Source: an uncultured Candidatus Saccharibacteria bacterium (GTDB taxonomy: Bacteria > Patescibacteriota > Saccharimonadia > Saccharimonadales > Saccharimonadaceae). Taken from it: 64,000 bases of DNA. The notes beneath the pieces are model-generated. The model did not search any database. It saw only the letters and a list, made by a program, of their open reading frames with translations, and had not been told where the DNA came from. Shown here piece after piece: positions 15,185-23,071 of this stretch. Position numbers and translations under genes: made by a program. Positions within the stretch are counted from its first letter, which is position 1. Every line of letters begins with the position of its first letter. The stretch covers positions 62,001-126,000 of the forward strand of contig CAPFSK010000001.1 in NCBI GenBank assembly GCA_948614045.1, read 5' to 3'.

Positions 15185-16360
15185 TTACTCTCTTTGGAGG
15201 TGGCGCAGAATAATCAGGCCGAGCGGGAGAAAAATTACCACCGTCATAAAGGCGGCATAGCGTACTGCAAAATCTGCCGCCCAGCCAATCGCTAACGACG
15301 CTGGGACATAGAGAATCTGCCCCATGACTTTAGCGAGCGAAACTACCGTCGTTTGTTCATCAGGTGGTGTTTCCTCTTGAACGAGCGGCATTAATGTTGC
15401 TCCAGTCCATCCGCAAACGACCCCCATAAGCAAGTAGATGCCTATAGTCCAGAGATTGAGTTTAAACGATAAAACCAACATACTGACCGTCATTAGCAAA
15501 AGTGGAATAGCGAAAACCCGGTCGCCTCTAAGTCGCGTAGCATAACGCAGGGCAAGTCGCGATCCGACGATACGAGCAACGCTGTCGATTGCCCAGGCCA
15601 CCGAAATTATTGTGAGAGGCACGCCAGCAAGCAGCAACATTGGAGTCAAGACCCAAATAATGCCATGTGTCATTTCTCGGCCAACGGCGTAAGCAAAGAG
15701 ACGCCAACGCAGGCGCGGTTTACTAAGTGCTGAGTGGATAATGCGAAGCATGTCTCGAATAGGGTTGCCGTGAGTTGGACAAAGTTTAGCGCTGTCATCC
15801 TTGACCAGCAGGCTAGCAATGCCGCCAGCAAAGTATGGAACACTCGACGCAGCGATTGCGAGACGAAAGTTGATTGCACCGAGCGGACCGCCAAGTAAAA
15901 TAAGCACAAGCGAGCAGAGATGATGCCAAAAAGCAAGTTGAGCGCTCTGACGACGAAAATATTGTTCTTCAGAGCTAATTTGTCCGGAAAAATGCTTTAG
16001 CAGAGTAAAATCAACACCTTGACTCAGTGAAAGAAATATTCCCAGCCAGCACTCACATATGACTGTACCCGTAAAACCGTGAACGGTAGCATACAGTAGA
16101 TGACCGCAGGCACAACCAAAATCTCCGATTACATTCGCCCATTTGCGACTCAGGTGGTCAGCGAGCCACCCCATTGGAAGATTGAGTAGTGAAACAATAA
16201 TCGTGAAAAATGCCTGCGAGAGAGCGATTTCGGCATTGCTCAGACCAATAGAGTAGAAAAACGGTGTCATAATCGACATGGAAATTAATCCAGAAGTGAT
16301 AGCTGACTCGAAGATTACGAGTCGAAGACTACGAGTGGCAATAGAAGCTTTAGATTTCAT
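15185..16360 (-). CDS. Major facilitator superfamily transporter
   Basis: 391 aa with about 11-12 hydrophobic helices (SGLISMSIMTPFFYSIGL, AFFTIIVSLLNLPMGWLADH, SVAWAIDSVARIVGSRLA, VIFLPLGLIILRHLQRE). The loop 2-3 motif appears as MGWLADHLSRKWANVIGD, close to the MFS GxxaDrxGRk pattern. Substrate cannot be read; the layout fits a drug or metabolite efflux protein. GAAAGGGG precedes the ATG. Long leader of at least 70 nt with a weak TTGGTC/TATTTT pair. Monocistronic. Confidence 0.9.
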   Translation of the reverse strand: MKSKASIATRSLRLVIFESAITSGLISMSIMTPFFYSIGLSNAEIALSQAFFTIIVSLLNLPMGWLADHLSRKWANVIGDFGCACGHLLYATVHGFTGTVICECWLGIFLSLSQGVDFTLLKHFSGQISSEEQYFRRQSAQLAFWHHLCSLVLILLGGPLGAINFRLAIAASSVPYFAGGIASLLVKDDSAKLCPTHGNPIRDMLRIIHSALSKPRLRWRLFAYAVGREMTHGIIWVLTPMLLLAGVPLTIISVAWAIDSVARIVGSRLALRYATRLRGDRVFAIPLLLMTVSMLVLSFKLNLWTIGIYLLMGVVCGWTGATLMPLVQEETPPDEQTTVVSLAKVMGQILYVPASLAIGWAADFAVRYAAFMTVVIFLPLGLIILRHLQRE

Positions 16361-16453
16361 AGTAATTCCCCTTTCTGTTTGAGAGTATGTTAAAGTGCGT
16401 AAAATACCGTCAGTTTACCTCTGACCAAGGTAGCCGTCTATCTGCGGCTAGAA

Positions 16454-16486
16454 AAAGCCCGAAAGTTGAGTGCTTTCGGGCTTTGT
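16454..16486 (-). terminator. Terminator after the 41-aa ORF
   Basis: Perfect 12 bp stem aaagcccgaaag/ctttcgggcttt with T run on the minus strand. Confidence 0.85.
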
Positions 16487-16505
16487 CCAGAATCAAATCA
16501 AAAGA

Positions 16506-16631
16506 TTAAGGCATAATTCCCGCACATAGTTTTGAGAAATTGGCGACTGCCAAACCAAGGCCATAGCCATTGGTATGACCTGTCGACCAAATGGTCATCA
16601 AAAACTGGTGTGCGAAATTATTCCTACACAT
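16506..16631 (-). CDS. 41-aa peptide with a histidine-kinase-like GxGLGL box
   Basis: Leaderless unit: promoter TTGACA-17-TACAAT (16638-16666), 6 nt, ATG at 16631, stop at 16506, terminator 20 nt later. The peptide contains GHTNGYGLGLAVANFSKLCA, which matches the G2-box helix of sensor kinase ATPase domains (GxGLGLaia). It could be a kinase remnant that kept its start, an independent micropeptide, or a small RNA with an incidental frame. Outside the main gene list because of size, but its signals are stronger than those of many real genes. Confidence 0.45.
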   Translation of the reverse strand: MCRNNFAHQFLMTIWSTGHTNGYGLGLAVANFSKLCAGIMP

Positions 16632-16637
16632 ATTCCT

Positions 16638-16666
16638 ATTGTAGCACAGGTTAGCGAAAATGTCAA
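16638..16666 (-). promoter_or_regulatory. Promoter of the 41-aa unit
   Basis: TTGACA (16661-16666), 17 bp, TACAAT (16638-16643), upstream TGTGC. Among the best promoters of the window. Confidence 0.8.
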
Positions 16667-16715
16667 GAGGAGAGGTGGGTTCTAGGTATTTTTGTCAAAA
16701 AATACTAAAAACGAC

Positions 16716-16750
16716 ATACCCCACCAGCAGAAACTCTGCTAATGGGGTAT
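16716..16750. terminator. Large hairpin between two minus-strand units
   Basis: ataccccaccagcag pairs with ctgctaatggggtat with a 5 nt loop. Probably a terminator; T runs are weak on both sides. Confidence 0.6.
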
Positions 16751-16832
16751 TACTGTACCTAAAAGTGTCTATTTTGCCAAACGCAAGAAAATCGCTTGGG
16801 TTTGATGAGCTTTGAACTAGCTCCGCTACAAA

Positions 16833-16858
16833 GAACTGACTTCGAGCGAAGTCAGTTC
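16833..16858 (-). terminator. Terminator of the 68-aa gene
   Basis: Perfect stem gaactgacttcg/cgaagtcagttc with a 2 nt loop, then TTTG on the minus strand, directly after the 16865 stop. Confidence 0.75.
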
Positions 16859-16864
16859 GAGTAA

Positions 16865-17071
16865 TTAAGCTTTCTTTTTCAAAGTCAAGAAACCGTTGCG
16901 CGGGTTTTCGTTCACAACACGGTCGGCTGGCAAGTCACATGGAGTACCTTTGCCACCTTCGGCAGTCTTGGTGAAGAAATAAATCGTCTGTGGTTTGCCA
17001 CCACGCAAAGTAACTTCAGACTTGTGCAAATAGTAGGTAACGCCTTTACTGTTGGTATGTTCGTAGGCCAT
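16865..17071 (-). CDS. Small basic conserved-type protein, 68 aa
   Basis: MAYEHTNSKGVTYYLHKSEV start, LRGGKPQTIYFFTKT middle, LTLKKKA end. It looks like a compact beta-rich soluble domain of the type many Patescibacteria encode as short conserved hypotheticals. Excellent expression signals: TTGACA-17-TAAGAT promoter (17101-17129), AAGGAGGG Shine-Dalgarno, own terminator. Likely highly expressed. Function unknown; basic residues would allow nucleic acid binding. Confidence 0.82.
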   Translation of the reverse strand: MAYEHTNSKGVTYYLHKSEVTLRGGKPQTIYFFTKTAEGGKGTPCDLPADRVVNENPRNGFLTLKKKA

Positions 17072-17100
17072 GAGGTCCCTCCTTAAGTTATTATATCTCT

Positions 17101-17129
17101 ATCTTATGTCGAGATTTCACCGGTGTCAA
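17101..17129 (-). promoter_or_regulatory. Promoter of the 68-aa gene
   Basis: TTGACA (17124-17129), 17 bp, TAAGAT (17101-17106) on the minus strand. Confidence 0.75.
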
Positions 17130-17179
17130 GCATTTTCTATCATAAACGGTTTGGCGAAACTGAGGTAACAGGGGTAAAC

Positions 17180-17887
17180 CTAGGATTTGCCAACGAAGAG
17201 GAGCGAAACCTTGAGTACGCACCAGATAAAGAGGCGCACGATGACGATAATGATGATAATTAAGCAGGCTAGGATGGCGAGGCCAGCCCAGCTGGGTGCC
17301 CAGAGAGGCGAAGCGTAGTTAATACGAAAAAGCTCAGTCGAGGGGAGATCGGCGACGAGGAGATTGCTGCTAAGCTCGTCGCTCGTAGGGTATTTGTCGA
17401 GCTCAGAGGTCCAGCAATCGAGGTAGCCGGGGCTATTCCAAGCCCAACCGTTTTCGATGGCGAGCGGCTTACAGATGGCCGAGACGGCAGCATAGATATT
17501 GCCGTTTGGATTCTGATCGTTAGCAAGATTCGCTTCGGCGGCCTCAATCGCAGCGTTGGCGGCGCGAAGGTATTGGTTCTCGAGATAGAACGGCCCGGTG
17601 CCGAAGACGATGGATTGAGTGCCGTTGCTCTCGGCGACATTAATGACGACGTGCGAAAAAACGAAGTCCTGGAGCTTAATGAGACTCTCCTGAATCGCGG
17701 CATCATCATTCGCGGCGTCAGCGTCGAGTACGGCACGGCGCAGATCGGACATCTTCAGATGGTCGAGACGAAGAAGCGTGGCGGTCACGAAGGTTAGTGG
17801 GATTAAGATTAGCAGGAGTTGCCAACTACGAACGCCACCAAATTTGCGGAGCGCCTGACGGAGATGATTAGATTTCTTGCCACCCAT
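17180..17887 (-). CDS. Hypothetical protein with two membrane helices, 235 aa
   Basis: Basic N-terminus, one helix (WQLLLILIPLTFVTATLL), an exported region of about 140 residues with two Cys that could pair, and a second long helix near the C-terminus (WAGLAILACLIIIIIVIVRL). Unrecognised. TATAAT ends about 10 nt before the ATG. Divergent from murC with only 45 bp between starts, so their promoters overlap. Confidence 0.75.
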   Translation of the reverse strand: MGGKKSNHLRQALRKFGGVRSWQLLLILIPLTFVTATLLRLDHLKMSDLRRAVLDADAANDDAAIQESLIKLQDFVFSHVVINVAESNGTQSIVFGTGPFYLENQYLRAANAAIEAAEANLANDQNPNGNIYAAVSAICKPLAIENGWAWNSPGYLDCWTSELDKYPTSDELSSNLLVADLPSTELFRINYASPLWAPSWAGLAILACLIIIIIVIVRLFIWCVLKVSLLFVGKS

Positions 17888-17932
17888 AATTAGTCTAATT
17901 ATAACACGTTTCCGATATGCTATAATAGTCCC

Positions 17933-19252
17933 ATGAAGATTTATATTTCGGGAATTTCTGGCACGGGAATGGGGCCGCTAGCGCTGATGGCGCAGGATGC
18001 GGGGATGACAGTGTTTGGCTCAGATTTGGCGGCGGGCGCGGTAACGAATGATCTCGTGGCGCATGACATGAAGCTTTGTCTCGGAGTGCAAGATGGGAAT
18101 TTTCTGAAAACTTGCGCGAAGAATGAGGGAGTAGATTGGTTTGTCTACACTTCGGCACTGCCGGAAGACCACCCGGAGCTGGTGATGGCGAAGAAGCTGA
18201 AACTAAAAATCTCGAAACGAGATGAGTTTTTGAATTATTTACTGAAAAAGTTAAAACTGAAGCTGATTGCGGTCGCGGGAACACACGGAAAGACTACGAC
18301 GACGGCAATGATTGTCTGGATGGCGCAGCAGCTGGGAATTCCGATGTCATACCTGATTGGGACGACGCTGCCGTTCGCGTCAGCCGGGCATTATGACCCT
18401 AAGTCAGAATATTTTGTTTATGAGGCGGATGAATATGACCGAAATTTCCTAGCGTTCAAGCCGTGGCTTGCGGTCATTCCGACTATATCGTATGACCATC
18501 CAGATATTTATCCAACAGAGGAAGATTATGCGCAAGCTTTCCAGCAATTTGAGCAGCAGAGTAAAGAAGTGATCCATGGAGACGAGATTGCGGCGGGGAT
18601 TACGCTGGCTGGCGAGGCTAGGCGGTATGATGCAACGCTGGCGCTGGACGTGATGGAGCGAATTATGCCGAAACCGAAGGGATTGCTGAAGATTCCGGCA
18701 CTACAACGGCGCAAGTTGCTCGCGGCGATTAATAGCTTCCCTGGTGTAGGGCGAAGATTTGAGCAGGTGTCGGAGGGGTATTATTCGGATTATGCGCATC
18801 ATCCAGAGGAGGTGAAAGCGACGGTCGAAATTGCGTTGGAAGAAGCGGACCGGAGAGGACTAAAGGGCGTCGTGGCAGTATACGAGCCACATCAGAATAC
18901 ACGACAGGCGGAACTGATGGATTTGTATAGCAATGCGTTTGTCGGTGTGACGAAATTATACTGGACGCCAACGTACCTGACGCGCGAGAATCCGAAAATC
19001 AAGGTAGTAAAGCCGGAGCAATTTATCGATAAATTGGAGAATAAGAAGGTAGCTGAAGCAGCAGAACTGGATGATGAGCTGGCAGAGAAAGTCAAAGAAT
19101 GGCATAAAAAGGGATATCTCGTGCTGTTAATGTCGGCGGGGCCGGCGGATGCGTGGATCCGGAAGTTGGTATATGCCGGGAACCAAGAGTCGGCGGCCAC
19201 GCAGCTAGTGCATGCGCCACGCAGCGCGGACGAGGGTAGCGAACGGCTATAG
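17933..19252 (+). CDS. murC: UDP-N-acetylmuramate--L-alanine ligase (Mur ligase)
   Basis: Adds the first peptide residue to UDP-MurNAc in peptidoglycan synthesis. Rossmann start ISGISGTGMGPLALMAQDAG, P-loop AVAGTHGKTTTTAMI, the glutamate-rich VYEADEYDRNFLAFKP and YDHPDIYP motif, and DYAHHPEEVKATVE in the C-terminal domain. 439 aa is normal to slightly short. Mpl-type murein peptide ligase is the main alternative, but this genome also has murB nearby. Start: TATAAT followed by 6 nt then ATG (leaderless). Confidence 0.9.
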   Translation: MKIYISGISGTGMGPLALMAQDAGMTVFGSDLAAGAVTNDLVAHDMKLCLGVQDGNFLKTCAKNEGVDWFVYTSALPEDHPELVMAKKLKLKISKRDEFLNYLLKKLKLKLIAVAGTHGKTTTTAMIVWMAQQLGIPMSYLIGTTLPFASAGHYDPKSEYFVYEADEYDRNFLAFKPWLAVIPTISYDHPDIYPTEEDYAQAFQQFEQQSKEVIHGDEIAAGITLAGEARRYDATLALDVMERIMPKPKGLLKIPALQRRKLLAAINSFPGVGRRFEQVSEGYYSDYAHHPEEVKATVEIALEEADRRGLKGVVAVYEPHQNTRQAELMDLYSNAFVGVTKLYWTPTYLTRENPKIKVVKPEQFIDKLENKKVAEAAELDDELAEKVKEWHKKGYLVLLMSAGPADAWIRKLVYAGNQESAATQLVHAPRSADEGSERL

Positions 19253-19300
19253 GGTGTGGTGGGGGCGCGGGACATAGAAGTTGTACGAGAGCTAGAAGCG

Positions 19301-19337
19301 TAAGACATTGTATGTACATTGTACATACAATGTCTTA
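19301..19337. terminator. Bidirectional terminator between convergent operons
   Basis: Perfect 17 bp stem taagacattgtatgtac with its complement around a 3 nt loop, between murC and the 19344 gene. Confidence 0.85.
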
Positions 19338-19343
19338 CATGAA

Positions 19344-19697
19344 CTACTCCGTAGTATCAGCCTTTACTCCCTTGATACCTAATGATTCATCCGACAAGGG
19401 TTTGCTCGAGAAAGCGTCCGGCAAGCCTTTCAGGCGTTCTTCGATTTTTTCGAGTTCTTCAAGATATTGATCTAGCTCTTCCTCGTCAAGCGCGCCCGAG
19501 TCACTGTAAGTAAAATTCGTAGTAGCCTCAGTCTCTGCTTCAACCTCTTCCTTATCGGGCAAAAAGCCCGGACGTGAACGGTCTAGATAGATATCACCGG
19601 TATTGCGATAAATCGCCAGACTAACGGACGTCGTGCCGCCAGCAATCAGAATCGATCCGAGACCGAGGATTAACAAATTGCGGCTACCACGCGTCAT
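19344..19697 (-). CDS. Membrane-anchored acidic protein, 117 aa
   Basis: One N-terminal signal-anchor helix (LLILGLGSILIAGGTTSVSL) and an acidic exported tail with a coiled-coil-like stretch DQYLEELEKIEERLKGL. Last gene of a three-gene minus-strand operon; its ATG overlaps the stop of the previous gene by 4 nt. Family unknown. Confidence 0.72.
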   Translation of the reverse strand: MTRGSRNLLILGLGSILIAGGTTSVSLAIYRNTGDIYLDRSRPGFLPDKEEVEAETEATTNFTYSDSGALDEEELDQYLEELEKIEERLKGLPDAFSSKPLSDESLGIKGVKADTTE

Positions 19698-20248
19698 TTT
19701 TTAATCTCCTTGCGTAATTTTACAACGGCTTGGTATTGCTCGGCAGTGAGTTTTTTCAACTCTTCGGTAGCAAGCCGGACTTTCTCGCGGCGTTCGCGTA
19801 CAACTTTGAGCTGATCATAAAATTTCTCAGGCTCAATCCGACAATCAATGCCGATTAAATTCTCCATCTCACGCATATAGTTCGTGTAATCATCTCGAAA
19901 AGCAATCTGGGCGTCCGAGAATTCAGACTGAATACTAGAAAGCGTGGGCCGATTATTGCGTACGAGGCGCAGATTAAGGGGAGTAATAAACCTACCTGCG
20001 ATAGTTTCATAAGTCGTTCCGAGATAAGTACGCGTCTTAGAATCAGCTTTTTGCAACTGGCTGAGGGATTGCTTGATAGTCGAACAATTGCTCGAAATAG
20101 CATTCGCCTCTTCTTTTGATAACGCCGATACCGGAGCCGGCGAGACGATACCCGCGGTCGCCAGCATCAACATACACACTACCAGCCCCGCAACCGCAGT
20201 GCGCATAACCCTACGGACGGTACAGGCCATTGTGCTTCTTTCCGTCAT
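19694..20248 (-). CDS. Secreted coiled-coil protein, 184 aa
   Basis: Signal peptide (AVAGLVVCMLMLATAGIVSP) with cleavage near VSALS, then helical sequence with heptad pattern and two Cys (NCSTIKQSLSQLQKADSKTR, ERREKVRLATEELKKLTAEQ). The alternative start at 20230 (MACTVRRVM) is preceded by GGAAAG. It overlaps the 3' end of the upstream thioredoxin-fold gene, so the operon is tightly coupled. Probably an envelope protein; function unknown. Confidence 0.75.
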   Translation of the reverse strand: MTERSTMACTVRRVMRTAVAGLVVCMLMLATAGIVSPAPVSALSKEEANAISSNCSTIKQSLSQLQKADSKTRTYLGTTYETIAGRFITPLNLRLVRNNRPTLSSIQSEFSDAQIAFRDDYTNYMREMENLIGIDCRIEPEKFYDQLKVVRERREKVRLATEELKKLTAEQYQAVVKLRKEIKK

Positions 20249-21257
20249 AGATTAAAGTTGGGATGCCTTTGACATGAATGGTGGATTCGACCATAGTTTT
20301 CACCTGCGCCATAATTTCGGTAACTTCGTCACTTGATGCGGTCCGCTGAATCTGCTCAATTTCCTTCTTACTAGCGCCAAAATCCTGTAGCCATTTCTGC
20401 AGGAGTTGCTCGGCCTTCTCGCGACTGGCGCCCAGGAAGACTGCTTGATAGTTAACTCCATCATCGTCCGATTCAGTGAATAGACGGTCAACAATTTGCA
20501 TCGTGTAATCTGTATCAAGTAAGTCGGCGGCATGGATATAACGCGCGATTAGGTCAGAATTAGCGAACTTATAACCACCATCGGGCAGTTCGATTGGATA
20601 AACCATAAGCACGGTGTTATTCTGCTCGAAGAAGCCAGAGTCTTTTTGATTGCGATAGGACTGCATACAAATCGTGCAACCGGGGTCAAAAATATCAATC
20701 GCTAACGGCTTATCGTCCTGGTATTGCGTAGCGAAGCTATAAGGCTCGACTAAATAATCCTCGGCATTCCAACTATGGAAACGATCAGGGATATTAGTGA
20801 AGATTTCTCCCCATTCGGAAAACCAGCGTCCAGTCCACTCAATCGGATTTGTCGGTTCAGCCGCTTCGATACCGCAAACTTCAGCACCCAAGGCGCAGCT
20901 TTCGGGCTGAGAGACATTACATGTGCCAAATACCCAAATCGCGAGCAAAGCCTTAATCGACTCAACTAGAGACCAAATCGTAATAAAGACAATTAAAACC
21001 GATCCAACTTCGATCGCCGTACCGAGCGGTTTGACCCATTTCGGGTGCTTCAAAACGACCTTGCTAAGCAGACTATTTTTAACATCATCTTTGAAGTTCG
21101 TCTCGCATTTTTGAAGGGTAACTTTCTTGCCGACGCAGCCCCAGGATTTTTTAAAAACTGCCCAATATTTACGTCCGATGTCGCGCCGAAAAATGCTCAA
21201 AATAGCGACAAACATCCCAACAAGACATAGGATAATAAATGCAGCAATACAGACCAT
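20211..21257 (-). CDS. Membrane protein with an exported thioredoxin-like domain
   Basis: 348 aa. Two N-terminal helices (FIILCLVGMFVAILSIF; IEVGSVLIVFITIWSLVESI), then an outside domain with a CxxC motif in DIFDPGCTICMQSYR and a cis-proline-type HVKGIPTLIYDGKKHNGLY at the end, as in DsbA/thioredoxin-fold thiol oxidoreductases. Extra Cys pairs occur between helix 2 and the domain. It likely acts on disulfides of exported proteins, which fits the Cys-bearing gene next in the operon. First gene of the operon; TATAAT plus 6 nt then ATG. Confidence 0.72.
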   Translation of the reverse strand: MVCIAAFIILCLVGMFVAILSIFRRDIGRKYWAVFKKSWGCVGKKVTLQKCETNFKDDVKNSLLSKVVLKHPKWVKPLGTAIEVGSVLIVFITIWSLVESIKALLAIWVFGTCNVSQPESCALGAEVCGIEAAEPTNPIEWTGRWFSEWGEIFTNIPDRFHSWNAEDYLVEPYSFATQYQDDKPLAIDIFDPGCTICMQSYRNQKDSGFFEQNNTVLMVYPIELPDGGYKFANSDLIARYIHAADLLDTDYTMQIVDRLFTESDDDGVNYQAVFLGASREKAEQLLQKWLQDFGASKKEIEQIQRTASSDEVTEIMAQVKTMVESTIHVKGIPTLIYDGKKHNGLYRP

Positions 21258-21283
21258 GAGTTAATTATAGCACACTTCGAGAA

Positions 21284-23035
21284 CTATTCGTCTTCGACTA
21301 CTTCGAGATGTAGTTCGTCCAACTGGCCATCGTCAATGCCAGACGGAGACTCCATCATCAAGTCAATCCCGGATCCATTCTTTGGGAACGCGACGACGTC
21401 ACGGATACTCTTCGTGTCAAGCAACTCCATCAACATACGATCAATGCCGAAAGCGCAGCCAGCGTGCGGAGGGGCGCCAAACTTAAAGGCATTGAGCATG
21501 CCGCCAAATTTCTCTGCGACATATTCCTTATCGTAACCAAGCACGCCAAAAACTTCATACATAATCTCTGGGTTATAATTGCGTACTGCGCCAGAACATG
21601 ACTCAAGCCCATTCATGACCATATCGTACTGATCAGCGACAATATCTAGCTTGTTCTCGGTCTCGCGAATTGCCTTCAAGCCGCCCTTCGGCATCGAGAA
21701 GGGGTTGTGTCCAAAATCAAGCTTGTTGTTTTTCTCATCCCATTCATAGAACGGAAAATCAACGATCCAGCAAAGCGCAACCTTCTGACTATCTTTCAAA
21801 CCAAGGGCATCAGCAAAGGCAATGCGCATAACACCCAAAACCTTATTCACCTTGTCACGCTCGTCAGCGCCAAAGAACACTGCGTCGCCATCCTGTGCGC
21901 CGGTCTTCTCTTGAATCGCCTTCAATTCCCCATCTTTTAAGAACTTCGCAATCGGACTGCGTACGTCGCCATTTTCGTATAATATGTAAGCCAAACCGCC
22001 AGCGCCATTCTTGCGCGCTAGCTCCGTGAATTCGTCAATTTGTTTGCGAGTAAACTTACTACCGCCGGGTACGCGAATCGCTTTCACGCATGGCGTCTGA
22101 AAAACCTTAAACTCACAATCTTTCAGATCATCAGACAAGTCAATCAGCTCAAGACCATACCGCAAATCTGGCTTGTCTGTACCGTACTTCTCCATCGCTT
22201 CGCGATATGGAATGCGCGGAACATCCTCGCTAACCAATTCTTTGCCAGCGAATTCAGTGACTAGTTTCTTAATCAGCGGCTCTAAAGCCAGCCGCACAAC
22301 CTCACCATCATCAACGAAAGCCATTTCGCAGTCAAGTTGATAGAAGTCACCATAAAGTCGATCGGCACGCGGATCTTCGTCGCGGAAGCAGGGTGCAATC
22401 TGGTAGTAACGCGGTACGCCGCCGACCATCAGGAGTTGCTTGAACTGCTGCGGAGCTTGCGGCAAAGCATAGAATTTACCAGGATGAATTCGGCTCGGCA
22501 CCAAGAAATCTCGAGCCCCCTCAGGGCTGGAGTTAGCCAAAATCGGAGTAGTGATTTCAATGAAACCATTTTCATCCATATACTGACGCATGAAACGATA
22601 ATATTCGGCGCGACGTTTTAACATCTGTTGCATACTTGGGCGACGCAGGTCGAGATAACGATACTTCAAGCGCAATTCTTCGCCCGATATATCGCCCTCA
22701 TCGTGAGTATTGACTGGTAGTGGCTCGGATTTATTAATCAGTTCCAGCTCATCGACAACAATCTCAATCTCGCCAGTCTCGATATTCGGATTTTTGAGCT
22801 CAGGAGCGCGCTCACGCACCATACCGGTTGCACGCACGACGAACTCGTCACGTAAACCCTCGGCAGTCTGAAAAGCTTCTGGCGTATCCGGCGTAATGAC
22901 AAGCTGAATAATCCCCTCGTGGTCACGCAAATCAATAAAAATTAAACCACCATGGTCACGGCGCGAATTCACCCAGCCAGCTACTTCTACGGTTTTGCCA
23001 ATTTCTGTTTTCAATTTCGTCGATAAACTTCTCAT
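21284..23035 (-). CDS. aspS: Aspartyl-tRNA synthetase, bacterial type
   Basis: Charges tRNA-Asp. N-terminal OB-fold (VAGWVNSRRDHGGLIFIDLR), class II motif 1 region, motif 2 CFRDEDPRADR, bacterial GAD insertion (about residues 280-420) and motif 3 HAGCAFGIDRMLMELL. 583 aa is standard. Whether it also charges tRNA-Asn cannot be decided here. TATAAT ends 7 nt before the ATG; leaderless. Confidence 0.97.
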   Translation of the reverse strand: MRSLSTKLKTEIGKTVEVAGWVNSRRDHGGLIFIDLRDHEGIIQLVITPDTPEAFQTAEGLRDEFVVRATGMVRERAPELKNPNIETGEIEIVVDELELINKSEPLPVNTHDEGDISGEELRLKYRYLDLRRPSMQQMLKRRAEYYRFMRQYMDENGFIEITTPILANSSPEGARDFLVPSRIHPGKFYALPQAPQQFKQLLMVGGVPRYYQIAPCFRDEDPRADRLYGDFYQLDCEMAFVDDGEVVRLALEPLIKKLVTEFAGKELVSEDVPRIPYREAMEKYGTDKPDLRYGLELIDLSDDLKDCEFKVFQTPCVKAIRVPGGSKFTRKQIDEFTELARKNGAGGLAYILYENGDVRSPIAKFLKDGELKAIQEKTGAQDGDAVFFGADERDKVNKVLGVMRIAFADALGLKDSQKVALCWIVDFPFYEWDEKNNKLDFGHNPFSMPKGGLKAIRETENKLDIVADQYDMVMNGLESCSGAVRNYNPEIMYEVFGVLGYDKEYVAEKFGGMLNAFKFGAPPHAGCAFGIDRMLMELLDTKSIRDVVAFPKNGSGIDLMMESPSGIDDGQLDELHLEVVEDE

Positions 23036-23071
23036 AAGGTATATTATACCATACTCCGGACATAAGATAAA

